Shown here piece by piece: positions 1-6,811 of a stretch of DNA of 7,365 nt. Source of the stretch: Bacteroidetes bacterium UBA7692 (GTDB lineage Bacteria; Bacteroidota; Bacteroidia; Chitinophagales; LD1); assembly GCA_002482725.1 (NCBI GenBank), contig DLGO01000033.1:15912-23276 (forward strand), given 5' to 3'. The notes beneath the pieces are model-generated. The model was not told where the DNA came from, ran no database searches, and was given only the letters and a program-made list of their open reading frames with translations. Position numbers and translations under genes: made by a program. Positions within the stretch are counted from its first letter, which is position 1. Each line of letters opens with the position of its first letter.

Positions 1-20
1 CGCGATAAATCGCGTCTCTA
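1..20. repeat. Palindromic extragenic repeat, cut by the window edge
   Basis: Positions 1-14 form a perfect inverted repeat (CGCGAT, AA, ATCGCG). It is followed by TCTCTA, whose partner TAGAGA would lie just outside the window. A longer palindrome of the form TAGAGACGCGAT..ATCGCGTCTCTA resembles small dispersed palindromes known from cyanobacterial and Bacteroidota intergenic DNA. The inner stem is seen directly; the full length is inferred. Confidence 0.5.
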
Positions 21-87
21 CATGCTGCATCGCTATCGGTTGAAAATTAAACAATATACATACCACAAACTTCACATATTTGCTGCG

Positions 88-110
88 CCTGCAAAGCAGG
101 TTTTTTTTTT
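88..110 (+). terminator. Hairpin plus T10 tract: intrinsic terminator or leader attenuator
   Basis: CCTGC (88-92), an AAA loop and GCAGG (96-100) form a perfect 5-bp GC-rich stem, followed directly by ten T residues (101-110). This is the classic layout of a rho-independent terminator on the + strand. It probably ends a transcript entering from outside the window. The T tract ends only 23 bases before the ATG at 134, so if the operon promoter lies upstream the element would sit in the leader and reduce expression. A weak -7-like box (CATATTTG, 75-82) lies just upstream but has no convincing -33 partner. Confidence 0.65.
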
Positions 111-133
111 AAAACATCTAAACCTAATACAAC

Positions 134-601
134 ATGGTTATTGCATTGCGCGGAGCTGCCGGCACAGGAAAATCGCATACTCTTAATATCGTTTATTCAT
201 TGCTGCTTCATCATGGATTTGTACAAATACCTGGCCATTTTGAACCTCTGTATGAAGAGTCTAAGGATTTTATTGATATTCTTGTTCGGGATGATATTCG
301 TTTAGGCATTGTGAGTCTTGGGGACCATTTACCTCCCAAACATCGTAATTTAAGTGACTTGCTGACAAAATTAAAAAATGAGCAATGCGATATAATAGTA
401 TGTGCTTCTCGTGCTGATTCCAAATTCGATGAAATAGTAGCATCTTTTGGACAGCATATCTTCGTTAAAAAAACTACCTCGGAAAAAGAAAGCGAACAAC
501 GTATCGCAAATGGAATAGACGCAGATGCCATAATCGGCTATATTAATATCTTCACCTCCCATAAAGTTAAAGCGCGTCCATATCACGCTAACCACAGTTA
601 A
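134..601 (+). CDS. Small P-loop NTPase, hypothetical partner of the restriction enzyme
   Basis: Encodes 155 residues with a canonical Walker A motif GAAGTGKS at residues 7-14, right after a short hydrophobic strand (VIAL). Later hydrophobic strands are RLGIVSLGD (56-64) and CDIIVCASR (85-93); the second sits where a Walker B strand would be but lacks the usual terminal acidic pair. No signal peptide or membrane segment is visible, so it is probably cytoplasmic. It resembles small conserved hypothetical P-loop proteins of genomic islands that share the pattern of an IGI..GD strand followed by a D-hh-VCA-R strand; that likeness is from memory. The ATG is the first possible start, because an in-frame TAA lies at 125-127. 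No Shine-Dalgarno is apparent. GC is low (about 33-40% in the lines I counted), unlike most of the next gene. It ends 12 bases before that gene and in the same frame, so co-transcription is likely. NTP binding is well supported; the biological role is unknown. Confidence 0.75.
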   Translation: MVIALRGAAGTGKSHTLNIVYSLLLHHGFVQIPGHFEPLYEESKDFIDILVRDDIRLGIVSLGDHLPPKHRNLSDLLTKLKNEQCDIIVCASRADSKFDEIVASFGQHIFVKKTTSEKESEQRIANGIDADAIIGYINIFTSHKVKARPYHANHS

Positions 602-613
602 CATTCAGCAGGC

Positions 614-3600
614 ATGACATTCGATAATATACTGGAAAAATACCGCAAGATTTCATTTTCCGAAAGGGATAAGGGCGACCGTTTCGAGCGGCTTATGAAA
701 GGGTATTTACTTACCGACCCTAAGTACGCATACAAGTTCAAAAAAGTGTGGCTTTGGAACGAGTTTCCCGGCAGGCAGGACCTGGGCGGCGGCGATACGG
801 GCATAGACCTGGTGGCACTGACCAACGAGGGCGATTACTGGGCTATACAATGCAAGTGCTACCTGGAAGATACTATTATAGACAAGCCTGCCGTAGACTC
901 TTTCCTGTCCACATCGGGCAGGCAGTTCAAGGGCGAGGATCTAAAAACGTATTCCTTTGCGCAGCGCCTTTGGATATCTACCACCAACAAGTGGGGGCCA
1001 AATGCAGTAGAGGCCATCAAAGGCCAAAAGCCGCCTGTATCGCGCATACACCTGAGCGACCTTAGAAATGCACCCCTGGATTGGGCAAAGCTGGAGGCAG
1101 GCATATCGGGCGAAGTAGCCCGCACGGCCAAAAAACAGTTGAGGCCGCACCAGACACTGGCACTGAACAAAACCCACGAACACTTCCTGACGCACGACCG
1201 TGGCAAGCTTATAATGGCCTGCGGCACGGGCAAAACATTCAACTCGCTGCGCATAGCAGAGCACGAAACCAATGGCAAGGGATTGGTGCTGTTTCTGGTG
1301 CCTTCTATAGCGCTGCTGGGGCAAACGCTGAACGAATGGTATGCCGATGCCGTAGAGCCCATCAATGCTATTTGTATATGCTCCGACCCCGAAATAACCA
1401 AGAACCGCAAACAACTGGACGATATTGATACTACCTCTGTGGTAGACCTTGCTTTTCCGGCCTCTACCAACACCGAGCATATATTGCAGCAGTTCCGTGG
1501 CCTGCAAAGGTCGGGCAACAGCGGCCTTACGGTGGTGTTCTCTACCTACCAATCCATAGAGGTAATAGCACGCGCGCAAAAGGAATTGCAAAAAGAGTTG
1601 CCACAGTATGGCACCTTCGATTTGATAATATGCGACGAGGCACACCGCACTACGGGTGTCTCTTTGGTAAATGAAGATGAATCTGCCTTTACCAAAGTGC
1701 ACAGCAACGATTTTATAAAGGCTAAAAAACGCCTGTACATGACAGCTACGCCAAGGCTGTACGACGATACTACCAAGAGCAAGGCTGCACAGGCAGAGGC
1801 CATACTCTGCTCTATGGACGATGTGAACCTGTATGGCGAAGAAATGTACCGCATAGGATTTGGCGAAGCCGTGGAAAAAGACCTGCTGGCCGACTACAAG
1901 GTACTGATACTGACACTAAGCGAAAACGATGTGCCGCCTGCCATACAAAAGATGATAGCCGAACAGGGCAATGAAATAAATGCAGATGGTGCGTCTAAAT
2001 TGATTGGCTGCATTAACGCGCTTTCCAAACAAGTATTAGGCGACCAGGGACTAATAAAGGATACTGACCCGGAACCCATGCGCAGGGCTGTGGCTTTCTG
2101 TGCCAGCATAGAGGAATCCAAAAAAATAACTTCCACATTCAATGCTGCATCTGAAACGTATGTAAACCAACTGCCCACAGAAAAACAGGGCAATATGCAA
2201 CTGGTAGCAGCCAAGCATATTGATGGCACCATGAATGCAACTAACCGAAGTGAACTGCTGAACTGGTTGAAGGATGAACCACAGGAAAGGGAATGCCGCA
2301 TGCTTACCAATGTGCGCTGCCTGAGCGAAGGGGTAGATGTGCCATCGCTGGATGCGGTGCTGTTCCTTTCGGCGCGCAATAGCCAGGTAGATGTGGTGCA
2401 AAGCGTTGGCCGGGTAATGCGCAAGTCGCCGGGCAAAAAATACGGCTACATCATAATACCCATAGTGGTGCCAAGCACCATAGAAGCCGATAAGGCGCTG
2501 GACGATAACGAGCGGTATAAAATAGTATGGTCGGTACTGAATGCCTTGCGCGCGCACGACGACCGTTTCAATGCCACCGTAAACAAAATAGAGCTGAACA
2601 GGAAAAGGCCCGACCAGATATTGGTGGGCAGGCCAGAGGTATCTTTTGACAGGGATGGCAACCCGGTATATGGCAACGATGCCGATGGCAACAGCACCGA
2701 GTCGGCCAGGAACCTGTCGGCACAGCTGACTATACAATTCCAGCAATTGCAGTCGGTAGTGTTTGCGCGCATGGTGCAAAAGGTAGGCGACCGCAGGTAT
2801 TGGGAGCAGTGGGCAAGGTCGGTGGCAGATATAGCGCAAAGGCAGGCCGAGCGTATAGGCAAGCTGATAAACGAAGATGCCAAACACCAAAAGGCTTTTG
2901 ACGATTTCCTGAAAGGGCTGCATAAAAACATAAACCCATCTATAACACAGGCCGAGGCTATAGAAATGCTGAGCCAGCACATCATTACCAAGCCCGTGTT
3001 CGATGCCCTGTTCGAGGGGTACTCTTTTGTAAAGAACAACCCCATGAGCCAGGCCATGCAAAAAATGCTGGACCTGCTGGAAGAACAGAGCCTGGAAAAA
3101 GATGCCGAAACGCTTCAAAAGTTTTATGACTCGGTAAGGACCCGCGCCAGCGGTATCGACAATGCCGAAGGCAAGCAGCGCATCATTATAGAACTGTACG
3201 ATAAGTTTTTCAAAACGGCTTTCCCAAAAATGGTGGAGAAGCTGGGTATAGTATATACGCCTGTAGAGGTGGTGGACTTTATCATCCACTCTGTGGCCGA
3301 TGTATTGCAAAAAGAATTTGGCCGCAGCATAAGCGATGAAAACGTGCACATACTGGATCCCTTTACGGGTACGGGCACCTTTATTACCCGCCTGCTGCAA
3401 AGCGGTGTGATAAAGCCGGAAGACCTGGAGCGCAAATACCGCAGCGAGATACACGCCAACGAAATAGTATTGCTGGCGTACTACATAGCGGCCATAAACA
3501 TAGAGAACACCTACCACGACCTGACACCCGACCCGGAGGATGGCATAGGCAAAGAAAAATATACCCCCTTTGAAGGGATATGCCTGACCGATACATTCCA

Positions 3601-5548
3601 ACTGGGCGAAACCAAGGAGGGCGAAAAGCTGTTCAGTGATATGTTTCCGCAAAACAGCACACGTGTGGAACGGCAAACCAAAGCACCGCTGCGTATTATT
3701 ATGGGTAATCCGCCCTATTCAGTGGGGCAGAAAAGTGCTAATGATAATGCACAGAATCAAGCTTATACAAAGTTAGATGGACGTATTGCCGCCACTTATG
3801 CAAAGGAAACAGATGCTACCAATAAAAACTCACTTTACGATTCGTATATAAAGGCATTTCGATGGAGTACCGATAGGTTAGACAAGACAGGAGGTATCAT
3901 CAGTTTTGTATCTAATGGTGCATGGCTGGATGGTAACAGTGCTGACGGTTTCCGCAAAAGCCTTGAAAAAGAATTTACTGCTATTTATGTATTCAATCTA
4001 CGTGGCAATGCACGTACACAAGGAGAACTGCGAAGAAAAGAAGCGGGTAACATTTTCGGAGTAGGTTCAAGAACTCCGATTTCAATTACTCTATTGGTAA
4101 AGAACCCTGATATAAAAAGCGAAAAGGCAACAATACATTATCATGATATAGGTGATTATTTGGATAGGGATAAAAAGTTGCAAATAATAAATGATTTCAA
4201 AAGTTTCGCTAATTTCAAAATGCCGTTAGCGACATTAACTCCTGATAACCATGGGGATTGGATAAGTGTCCGAAACAATGCTTATAATGGATTAATTCCG
4301 ATTGCAAACAGAGATAATGCAAATGAAAAAACGTTTTTTAATCCTATCTATAGTCGTGGAGTAATCACAGCAAGAGATTCGTGGTGCATTAATTCGTCCA
4401 AAGGTATTCTCAAAGAGAACCTTATCCTAACTATTGATTTTTATAATAATCATAGAGAGAAATTTCATGAGGCAAGGCATAAATCAAAAAATATAAAAAT
4501 TGAAGATGTTTTGTCTTATGATTCCACCAAAATCACCTGGAATGCAGGATTTAAACAAGATATAGAACGCAATAAGCACATTCAATTTGAAGCTAAATAC
4601 ATTGTAACGGAAATGTATAGGCCCTTTTTTAAGCAATATCTATATTTCTCAAGAGATTTAAATGATAGAGTCTATCAAATGCCCAAAATTTTTCCTAACC
4701 CCAATTTGATAAATACCGTCATTTGTGTTTCATGTGTTGGGGCGACTAATGGATTATCTATACTTATAAGTAATAATATTCCTGATCTTCATTTTAATGG
4801 AGATACACAAGCCTTCCCTCTCTATTACTACGAAGAAAATTCTTCAACCCAAAAAGGTTTGTTTGATGGCAATAATGAACAAGGATATACCCGTAGGGAT
4901 GGTATCAGCGACTTTATACTGGAGCGTGCGCATGCGCAGTATGGCAAAAATGTAAGCAAAGAGGATATCTTCTATTATGTGTATGGCTTTTTGCATAGCC
5001 CGGAATACCGCACCACCTTTGCCAACGACCTGAAGAAAATGCTGCCGAGGCTGCCATTGGTAGAGGATGTAAAAGACTTCTGGAAATTCAGCAAGGCAGG
5101 AAGGGATTTGGCAGAGCTGCATTTAAACTATGAAAGCGTAGAGGCGTATAAACCTTTATTTGTATTGTATGGCACAATAGCACAAAACAAGGTGTTTGAA
5201 AAGTCTACGGCCGACGATAAAGACTACCTGGATTACAGGGTAGAAAAAATGCGTTTCCCTAAGAAGGGCCAAAAGGAGACGATTATTTACAACAGCCAGA
5301 TAACCATAGAAGGCATACCGGAAAAGGCTTATGAGTATGTGGTAAATGGCAAGAGTGCCATAGAGTGGATTATGGAGCGCTATGCCATAACCACGCACAA
5401 AGAAAGCGGCATCACCAACGACCCGAACGATTGGGCAAAGGAACAGGGCAAGCCGCGCTATATACTGGATCTGCTGTTGAGCATTATAAACGTAAGTACC
5501 CAAACAGTAGATATTGTAAACAGCCTGCCAAAGGTGAAGTTTGAGTAA
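614..5548 (+). CDS. Type ISP restriction-modification enzyme (nuclease-helicase-methyltransferase-TRD)
   Basis: A 1,644-residue cytoplasmic protein resembling LlaGI/LlaBIII (about 1,570-1,580 residues, from memory). Residues 1-165 form an Mrr-like PD-(D/E/Q)xK nuclease, with E25, D65 in GDTGIDLVA and Q79/K81 in AIQCKCY. Residues 175-620 form an SF2 translocase: Walker A MACGTGKT (201-208), DEAH (341-344), MTATPR (376-381), motif V around SEGVDVP (571-577) and motif VI QSVGRVMR (596-603). Residues 640-870 are a helical coupler. The gamma-class N6-adenine methyltransferase has motif X (YTPVEVVDF, 881-889), motif I (DPFTGTGTF, 915-923), an NE pair (949-950) and NPPY (1032-1035). The C-terminal part, from about residue 1200, should be the target recognition region. 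By analogy it methylates one strand of an asymmetric site and cuts unmethylated DNA after convergent translocation. The start is supported by MTFDNILEKYRKISFSERDKG, typical of the family. Codons 1032-1425 are AT-rich, unlike both flanks. Confidence 0.95.
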   Translation: MTFDNILEKYRKISFSERDKGDRFERLMKGYLLTDPKYAYKFKKVWLWNEFPGRQDLGGGDTGIDLVALTNEGDYWAIQCKCYLEDTIIDKPAVDSFLSTSGRQFKGEDLKTYSFAQRLWISTTNKWGPNAVEAIKGQKPPVSRIHLSDLRNAPLDWAKLEAGISGEVARTAKKQLRPHQTLALNKTHEHFLTHDRGKLIMACGTGKTFNSLRIAEHETNGKGLVLFLVPSIALLGQTLNEWYADAVEPINAICICSDPEITKNRKQLDDIDTTSVVDLAFPASTNTEHILQQFRGLQRSGNSGLTVVFSTYQSIEVIARAQKELQKELPQYGTFDLIICDEAHRTTGVSLVNEDESAFTKVHSNDFIKAKKRLYMTATPRLYDDTTKSKAAQAEAILCSMDDVNLYGEEMYRIGFGEAVEKDLLADYKVLILTLSENDVPPAIQKMIAEQGNEINADGASKLIGCINALSKQVLGDQGLIKDTDPEPMRRAVAFCASIEESKKITSTFNAASETYVNQLPTEKQGNMQLVAAKHIDGTMNATNRSELLNWLKDEPQERECRMLTNVRCLSEGVDVPSLDAVLFLSARNSQVDVVQSVGRVMRKSPGKKYGYIIIPIVVPSTIEADKALDDNERYKIVWSVLNALRAHDDRFNATVNKIELNRKRPDQILVGRPEVSFDRDGNPVYGNDADGNSTESARNLSAQLTIQFQQLQSVVFARMVQKVGDRRYWEQWARSVADIAQRQAERIGKLINEDAKHQKAFDDFLKGLHKNINPSITQAEAIEMLSQHIITKPVFDALFEGYSFVKNNPMSQAMQKMLDLLEEQSLEKDAETLQKFYDSVRTRASGIDNAEGKQRIIIELYDKFFKTAFPKMVEKLGIVYTPVEVVDFIIHSVADVLQKEFGRSISDENVHILDPFTGTGTFITRLLQSGVIKPEDLERKYRSEIHANEIVLLAYYIAAINIENTYHDLTPDPEDGIGKEKYTPFEGICLTDTFQLGETKEGEKLFSDMFPQNSTRVERQTKAPLRIIMGNPPYSVGQKSANDNAQNQAYTKLDGRIAATYAKETDATNKNSLYDSYIKAFRWSTDRLDKTGGIISFVSNGAWLDGNSADGFRKSLEKEFTAIYVFNLRGNARTQGELRRKEAGNIFGVGSRTPISITLLVKNPDIKSEKATIHYHDIGDYLDRDKKLQIINDFKSFANFKMPLATLTPDNHGDWISVRNNAYNGLIPIANRDNANEKTFFNPIYSRGVITARDSWCINSSKGILKENLILTIDFYNNHREKFHEARHKSKNIKIEDVLSYDSTKITWNAGFKQDIERNKHIQFEAKYIVTEMYRPFFKQYLYFSRDLNDRVYQMPKIFPNPNLINTVICVSCVGATNGLSILISNNIPDLHFNGDTQAFPLYYYEENSSTQKGLFDGNNEQGYTRRDGISDFILERAHAQYGKNVSKEDIFYYVYGFLHSPEYRTTFANDLKKMLPRLPLVEDVKDFWKFSKAGRDLAELHLNYESVEAYKPLFVLYGTIAQNKVFEKSTADDKDYLDYRVEKMRFPKKGQKETIIYNSQITIEGIPEKAYEYVVNGKSAIEWIMERYAITTHKESGITNDPNDWAKEQGKPRYILDLLLSIINVSTQTVDIVNSLPKVKFE
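3705..4900 (+). other. AT-rich mosaic block inside the Type ISP gene (specificity region)
   Basis: Composition and codon choice change sharply near the NPPY codons (3707-3718) and change back near 4900. Hand-counted lines give 60% GC at 2761-2820, 65% at 781-840, and 22% at 4441-4500. CTG supplies 10 of 12 leucines in residues 891-1030, 2 of 26 in residues 1041-1420, and 10 of 17 from 1430 to the end. Isoleucine is mostly ATA in the upstream part but largely ATT/ATC inside the block. The reading frame is unbroken. The block covers the end of the methyltransferase core and much of the predicted target recognition region. Boundaries are good to perhaps 30 bases. Seen directly: the shift. Inferred: recombinational replacement. 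Confidence 0.8.
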
Positions 5549-5591
5549 GAGGTTGATGGTATAGAAATAGCTTAACATTTTTTGAATACTA

Positions 5592-5623
5592 CCTCACTCA
5601 TTGGCTTTCAATGCGCTATGAGG
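5592..5623. other. Imperfect hairpin just after the restriction gene
   Basis: CCTCA (5592-5596) pairs with TGAGG (5619-5623), and CATTG (5599-5603) pairs with CAATG (5609-5613), separated by small internal loops. It lies 44 bases after the stop codon. No immediate T run follows, so it is a weak terminator candidate; it could stabilise the 3' end of the mRNA or be a degraded repeat. Confidence 0.35.
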
Positions 5624-5682
5624 GTTTAACAGTTTTGCCGCCTTTTTTGCTAGAGTCGGATAGGGGTATGAATTTATATTAG

Positions 5683-5719
5683 CGCGTGGGTCGATGACCC
5701 GGAGCGTTCTTTATTTTTG
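5683..5719 (+). terminator. Probable terminator of the restriction operon
   Basis: GGGTC (5688-5692), a GAT loop and GACCC (5696-5700) form a perfect 5-bp stem. It may be extended by CGC (5683-5685) with GCG (5704-5706) across a small internal loop. A T-rich tail TTCTTTATTTTT follows at 5707-5718. It is the best terminator-like structure between the stop codon and the repeat region, about 135 bases downstream. The tail contains one C and two-base interruptions, so efficiency is uncertain. Confidence 0.5.
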
Positions 5720-5737
5720 TATCAGGGATTTTTTTTG

Positions 5738-5787
5738 TCTGAACCGGGATCACGGATTAACGGATTGCACGGAAAGGCACGGATTTT
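5738..5787. repeat. Degenerate CGGATT-type intergenic repeat
   Basis: After a run of T residues comes GTCTGAACCGGGATCACGG, then repeated CACGGATT/ACGGATTG/CACGGA words at roughly 9-11 base spacing, ending in a T run. I recall similar 'TCTGAACCGGGATT..GGATT' sequences dispersed between genes in Bacteroidota; this likeness is from memory. The internal repetition is seen directly. No gene overlaps it. Confidence 0.5.
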
Positions 5788-5790
5788 TTA

Positions 5791-5957
5791 CAGCCGGAAT
5801 ACAAAACGGAAATTTGGTTTTTATCACAAGGAAATGCTTGCTATAGCTAAGTCGAAAAATGGCCGACAGCAGTAAATGAAGTTACCGGTGCCAAAGTTCG
5901 GGTTCAGAGAACCCTGTGGTCTGGGTTCGGGATGCCCTGCGGAACATCCCGAACAGC
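5791..5957. repeat. 167-bp repeat, copy 1, with two hairpins
   Basis: This is the first of three near-complete copies that begin CAGCCGGAAT and end CGAACAGC. Hand alignment with copy 2 gives about nine differences. It contains two perfect inverted repeats. One is GGGTTC (5900-5905), AGA, GAACCC (5909-5914). The other is GTTCGGGATG (5925-5934), a 10-base loop CCCTGCGGAA, and CATCCCGAAC (5945-5954). The identity of the element is unknown to me. A 108-bp unrelated stretch (5958-6065) separates it from copy 2. Confidence 0.9.
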
Positions 5958-6065
5958 AAATGATTTTTTTGCCAGAGCGTTTAACTATGGCTGCAAAAAT
6001 CTTTCTTGCTGCATCAAAAAATAATTTCATAAACATTCCCATCAGATAAATCAGTTCGAACTCCT

Positions 6066-6232
6066 CAGCCGGAATACAAAACGGGAATTTGGGTTTTTAT
6101 CACAAGGAAATGCTTGCGATAGCTAAGGCGAAAAAGGCCGATGGAAGTAAATGAAGTTACCGGTGCCAAAGTTCGGGTTCAGAGAACCCTGGGGTCTGGG
6201 TTCGGGATGCCCTGCGGAACATCCCGAACAGC
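6066..6232. repeat. 167-bp repeat, copy 2, with two hairpins
   Basis: Same unit as copy 1. The hairpins are kept perfectly: GGGTTC/GAACCC at 6175-6189 and GTTCGGGATG/CATCCCGAAC at 6200-6229. Only GAA separates it from copy 3, giving a true tandem period of 170 bases. Confidence 0.9.
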
Positions 6233-6235
6233 GAA

Positions 6236-6399
6236 CAGCCGGAATGCAAACAGGAATTTTGGTTTTATCATAAGGAAATGCTTGCGATAGCTAAGGCGAA
6301 AAAAGGCCGATGGAAGTAAATGAAGTTACCGGTACCAAAGTTCGGTTCAGAGAACCCGGGGTCTGGGTTCGGGATGCCCTTCGGAACATCTTGAACAGC
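6236..6399. repeat. 167-bp repeat, copy 3, diverged in the long hairpin
   Basis: Same unit with more changes. The short hairpin is GGTTC/GAACC at 6344-6356. The long hairpin is at 6367-6396, where the 3' arm reads CATCTTGAAC instead of CATCCCGAAC. The two C-to-T changes would turn two G-C pairs into G-U pairs, so an RNA stem would survive. The loop is CCCTTCGGAA. Confidence 0.88.
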
Positions 6400-6402
6400 G
6401 AA

Positions 6403-6429
6403 CAGCCGGAATACAAACGGGAATTTTTT
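6403..6429. repeat. Truncated fourth copy of the 167-bp repeat
   Basis: Begins CAGCCGGAATACAAACGGGA after the same GAA linker and 167 bases after the start of copy 3. It departs from the unit after about 27 bases, where a run of T residues and a different hairpin (6434-6457) begin. It marks the end of the array. Confidence 0.75.
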
Positions 6430-6433
6430 ATTT

Positions 6434-6457
6434 CCGTTTTGTGGGGACACAAACCGG
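6434..6457. other. Strong hairpin with a GGGA tetraloop
   Basis: The arms CCGTTTTGTG (6434-6443) and CACAAACCGG (6448-6457) pair at 9 of 10 positions, the only mismatch being T6437 against C6454. The GGGA loop fits the GNRA tetraloop class on the + strand. No T run follows, so it is not an obvious terminator. Its role is unknown. Confidence 0.55.
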
Positions 6458-6580
6458 GGAGAATGCAGAATGGTACGCGGGGATGAAATACCGACAGAAG
6501 TACCGCAAATGGGTACCGCAGGTTTTAACAAATTGAAAAAGGCGTAAAAAACGCGATTTCCGCCAACCACCGCCAACCAC

Positions 6581-6599
6581 CGCCACTTTTTCGGTGGCG
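6581..6599. other. Hairpin in the CGCCAACCAC block
   Basis: CGCCAC (6581-6586) and GTGGCG (6594-6599) form a perfect 6-bp stem with a T-rich 7-base loop. It sits right after the duplicated 10-base unit and is absent from the second block at 6721-6750. Confidence 0.45.
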
Positions 6600-6692
6600 T
6601 GGCAGTAAAAAAGCCGACAGTTTTGATGGTAATTTTACCGACAGGAATTTTGGTGAATGTGTTGATGGGTAAGGGTTTTAGCAGGATAAAAG

Positions 6693-6710
6693 TACCGCAA
6701 GAATGCGGTA
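6693..6710. other. Perfect hairpin built on a GTACCGCA motif
   Basis: TACCGCA (6693-6699), an AGAA loop and TGCGGTA (6704-6710) form a perfect 7-bp stem. Of the four GTACCGCA copies, this is the one with an adjacent inverted partner. Confidence 0.55.
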
Positions 6711-6811
6711 TCCCATGCTGAAAAACGCGAATTCCGCCAACCACCGCCATTTTTTAACAAGGGAGATGAGAGGAAAGTACCGCAGGTTTTACCGACAGAA
6801 GGCGTGACACT

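Larger units (their letters stand above)
6490..6798. repeat. Module of shared short motifs: GTACCGCA, ACCGACAG, CGCCAACCAC
   Basis: GTACCGCA occurs four times (6500, 6513, 6692, 6777) and ACCGACAG three times (6490, 6637, 6791). A 30-base block starting AAAAACGCGA and running into CCGCCAACCACCGCCA occurs at 6546-6575 and 6721-6750, a spacing of 175 bases. In the first block the 10-base unit CGCCAACCAC is duplicated exactly (6561-6570, 6571-6580). This looks like a decayed tandem array of another noncoding repeat. No plausible gene is present. Confidence 0.7.

Noticed and set aside
75..82. CATATTTG as the -7 box of the operon promoter
   Set aside because: It differs from TAnnTTTG at one position and the nearest upstream TTG (40-42) is too far away for a -33 box. 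It is mentioned only as a weak possibility in the leader entry.
2051..3676. Long 541-residue minus-strand open frame inside the Type ISP gene
   Set aside because: It lies fully opposite the helicase, coupler and methyltransferase codons. Its product is low in recognisable motifs and rich in Tyr, His and Arg, as expected for the reverse of a GC-rich coding frame.
5712..5719. TATTTTTG as a Bacteroidota promoter box
   Set aside because: It matches TAnnTTTG but lies in the T-rich tail of the probable terminator, with no -33 box and no gene downstream.
5896..5914. tRNA-like GTTCGGGTTC sequence in the repeats
   Set aside because: It superficially recalls a T-arm, but no acceptor stem, D-arm or anticodon arm can be formed around it.
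5824..6042. Minus-strand 72-residue frame with a basic amphipathic N-terminus, sharing its C-terminal end with a second minus-strand frame at 6268-6750
   Set aside because: The shared end (NFGTGNFIY...LAIASISL) is simply the 167-bp repeat read in reverse. No ribosome binding site is visible and the long hairpin falls inside the frame, so both look like chance frames in noncoding repeats.
5791..6429. CRISPR array
   Set aside because: The repeated unit is about 167 bp, copies are nearly contiguous with no regular unique spacers, and no cas gene is present.
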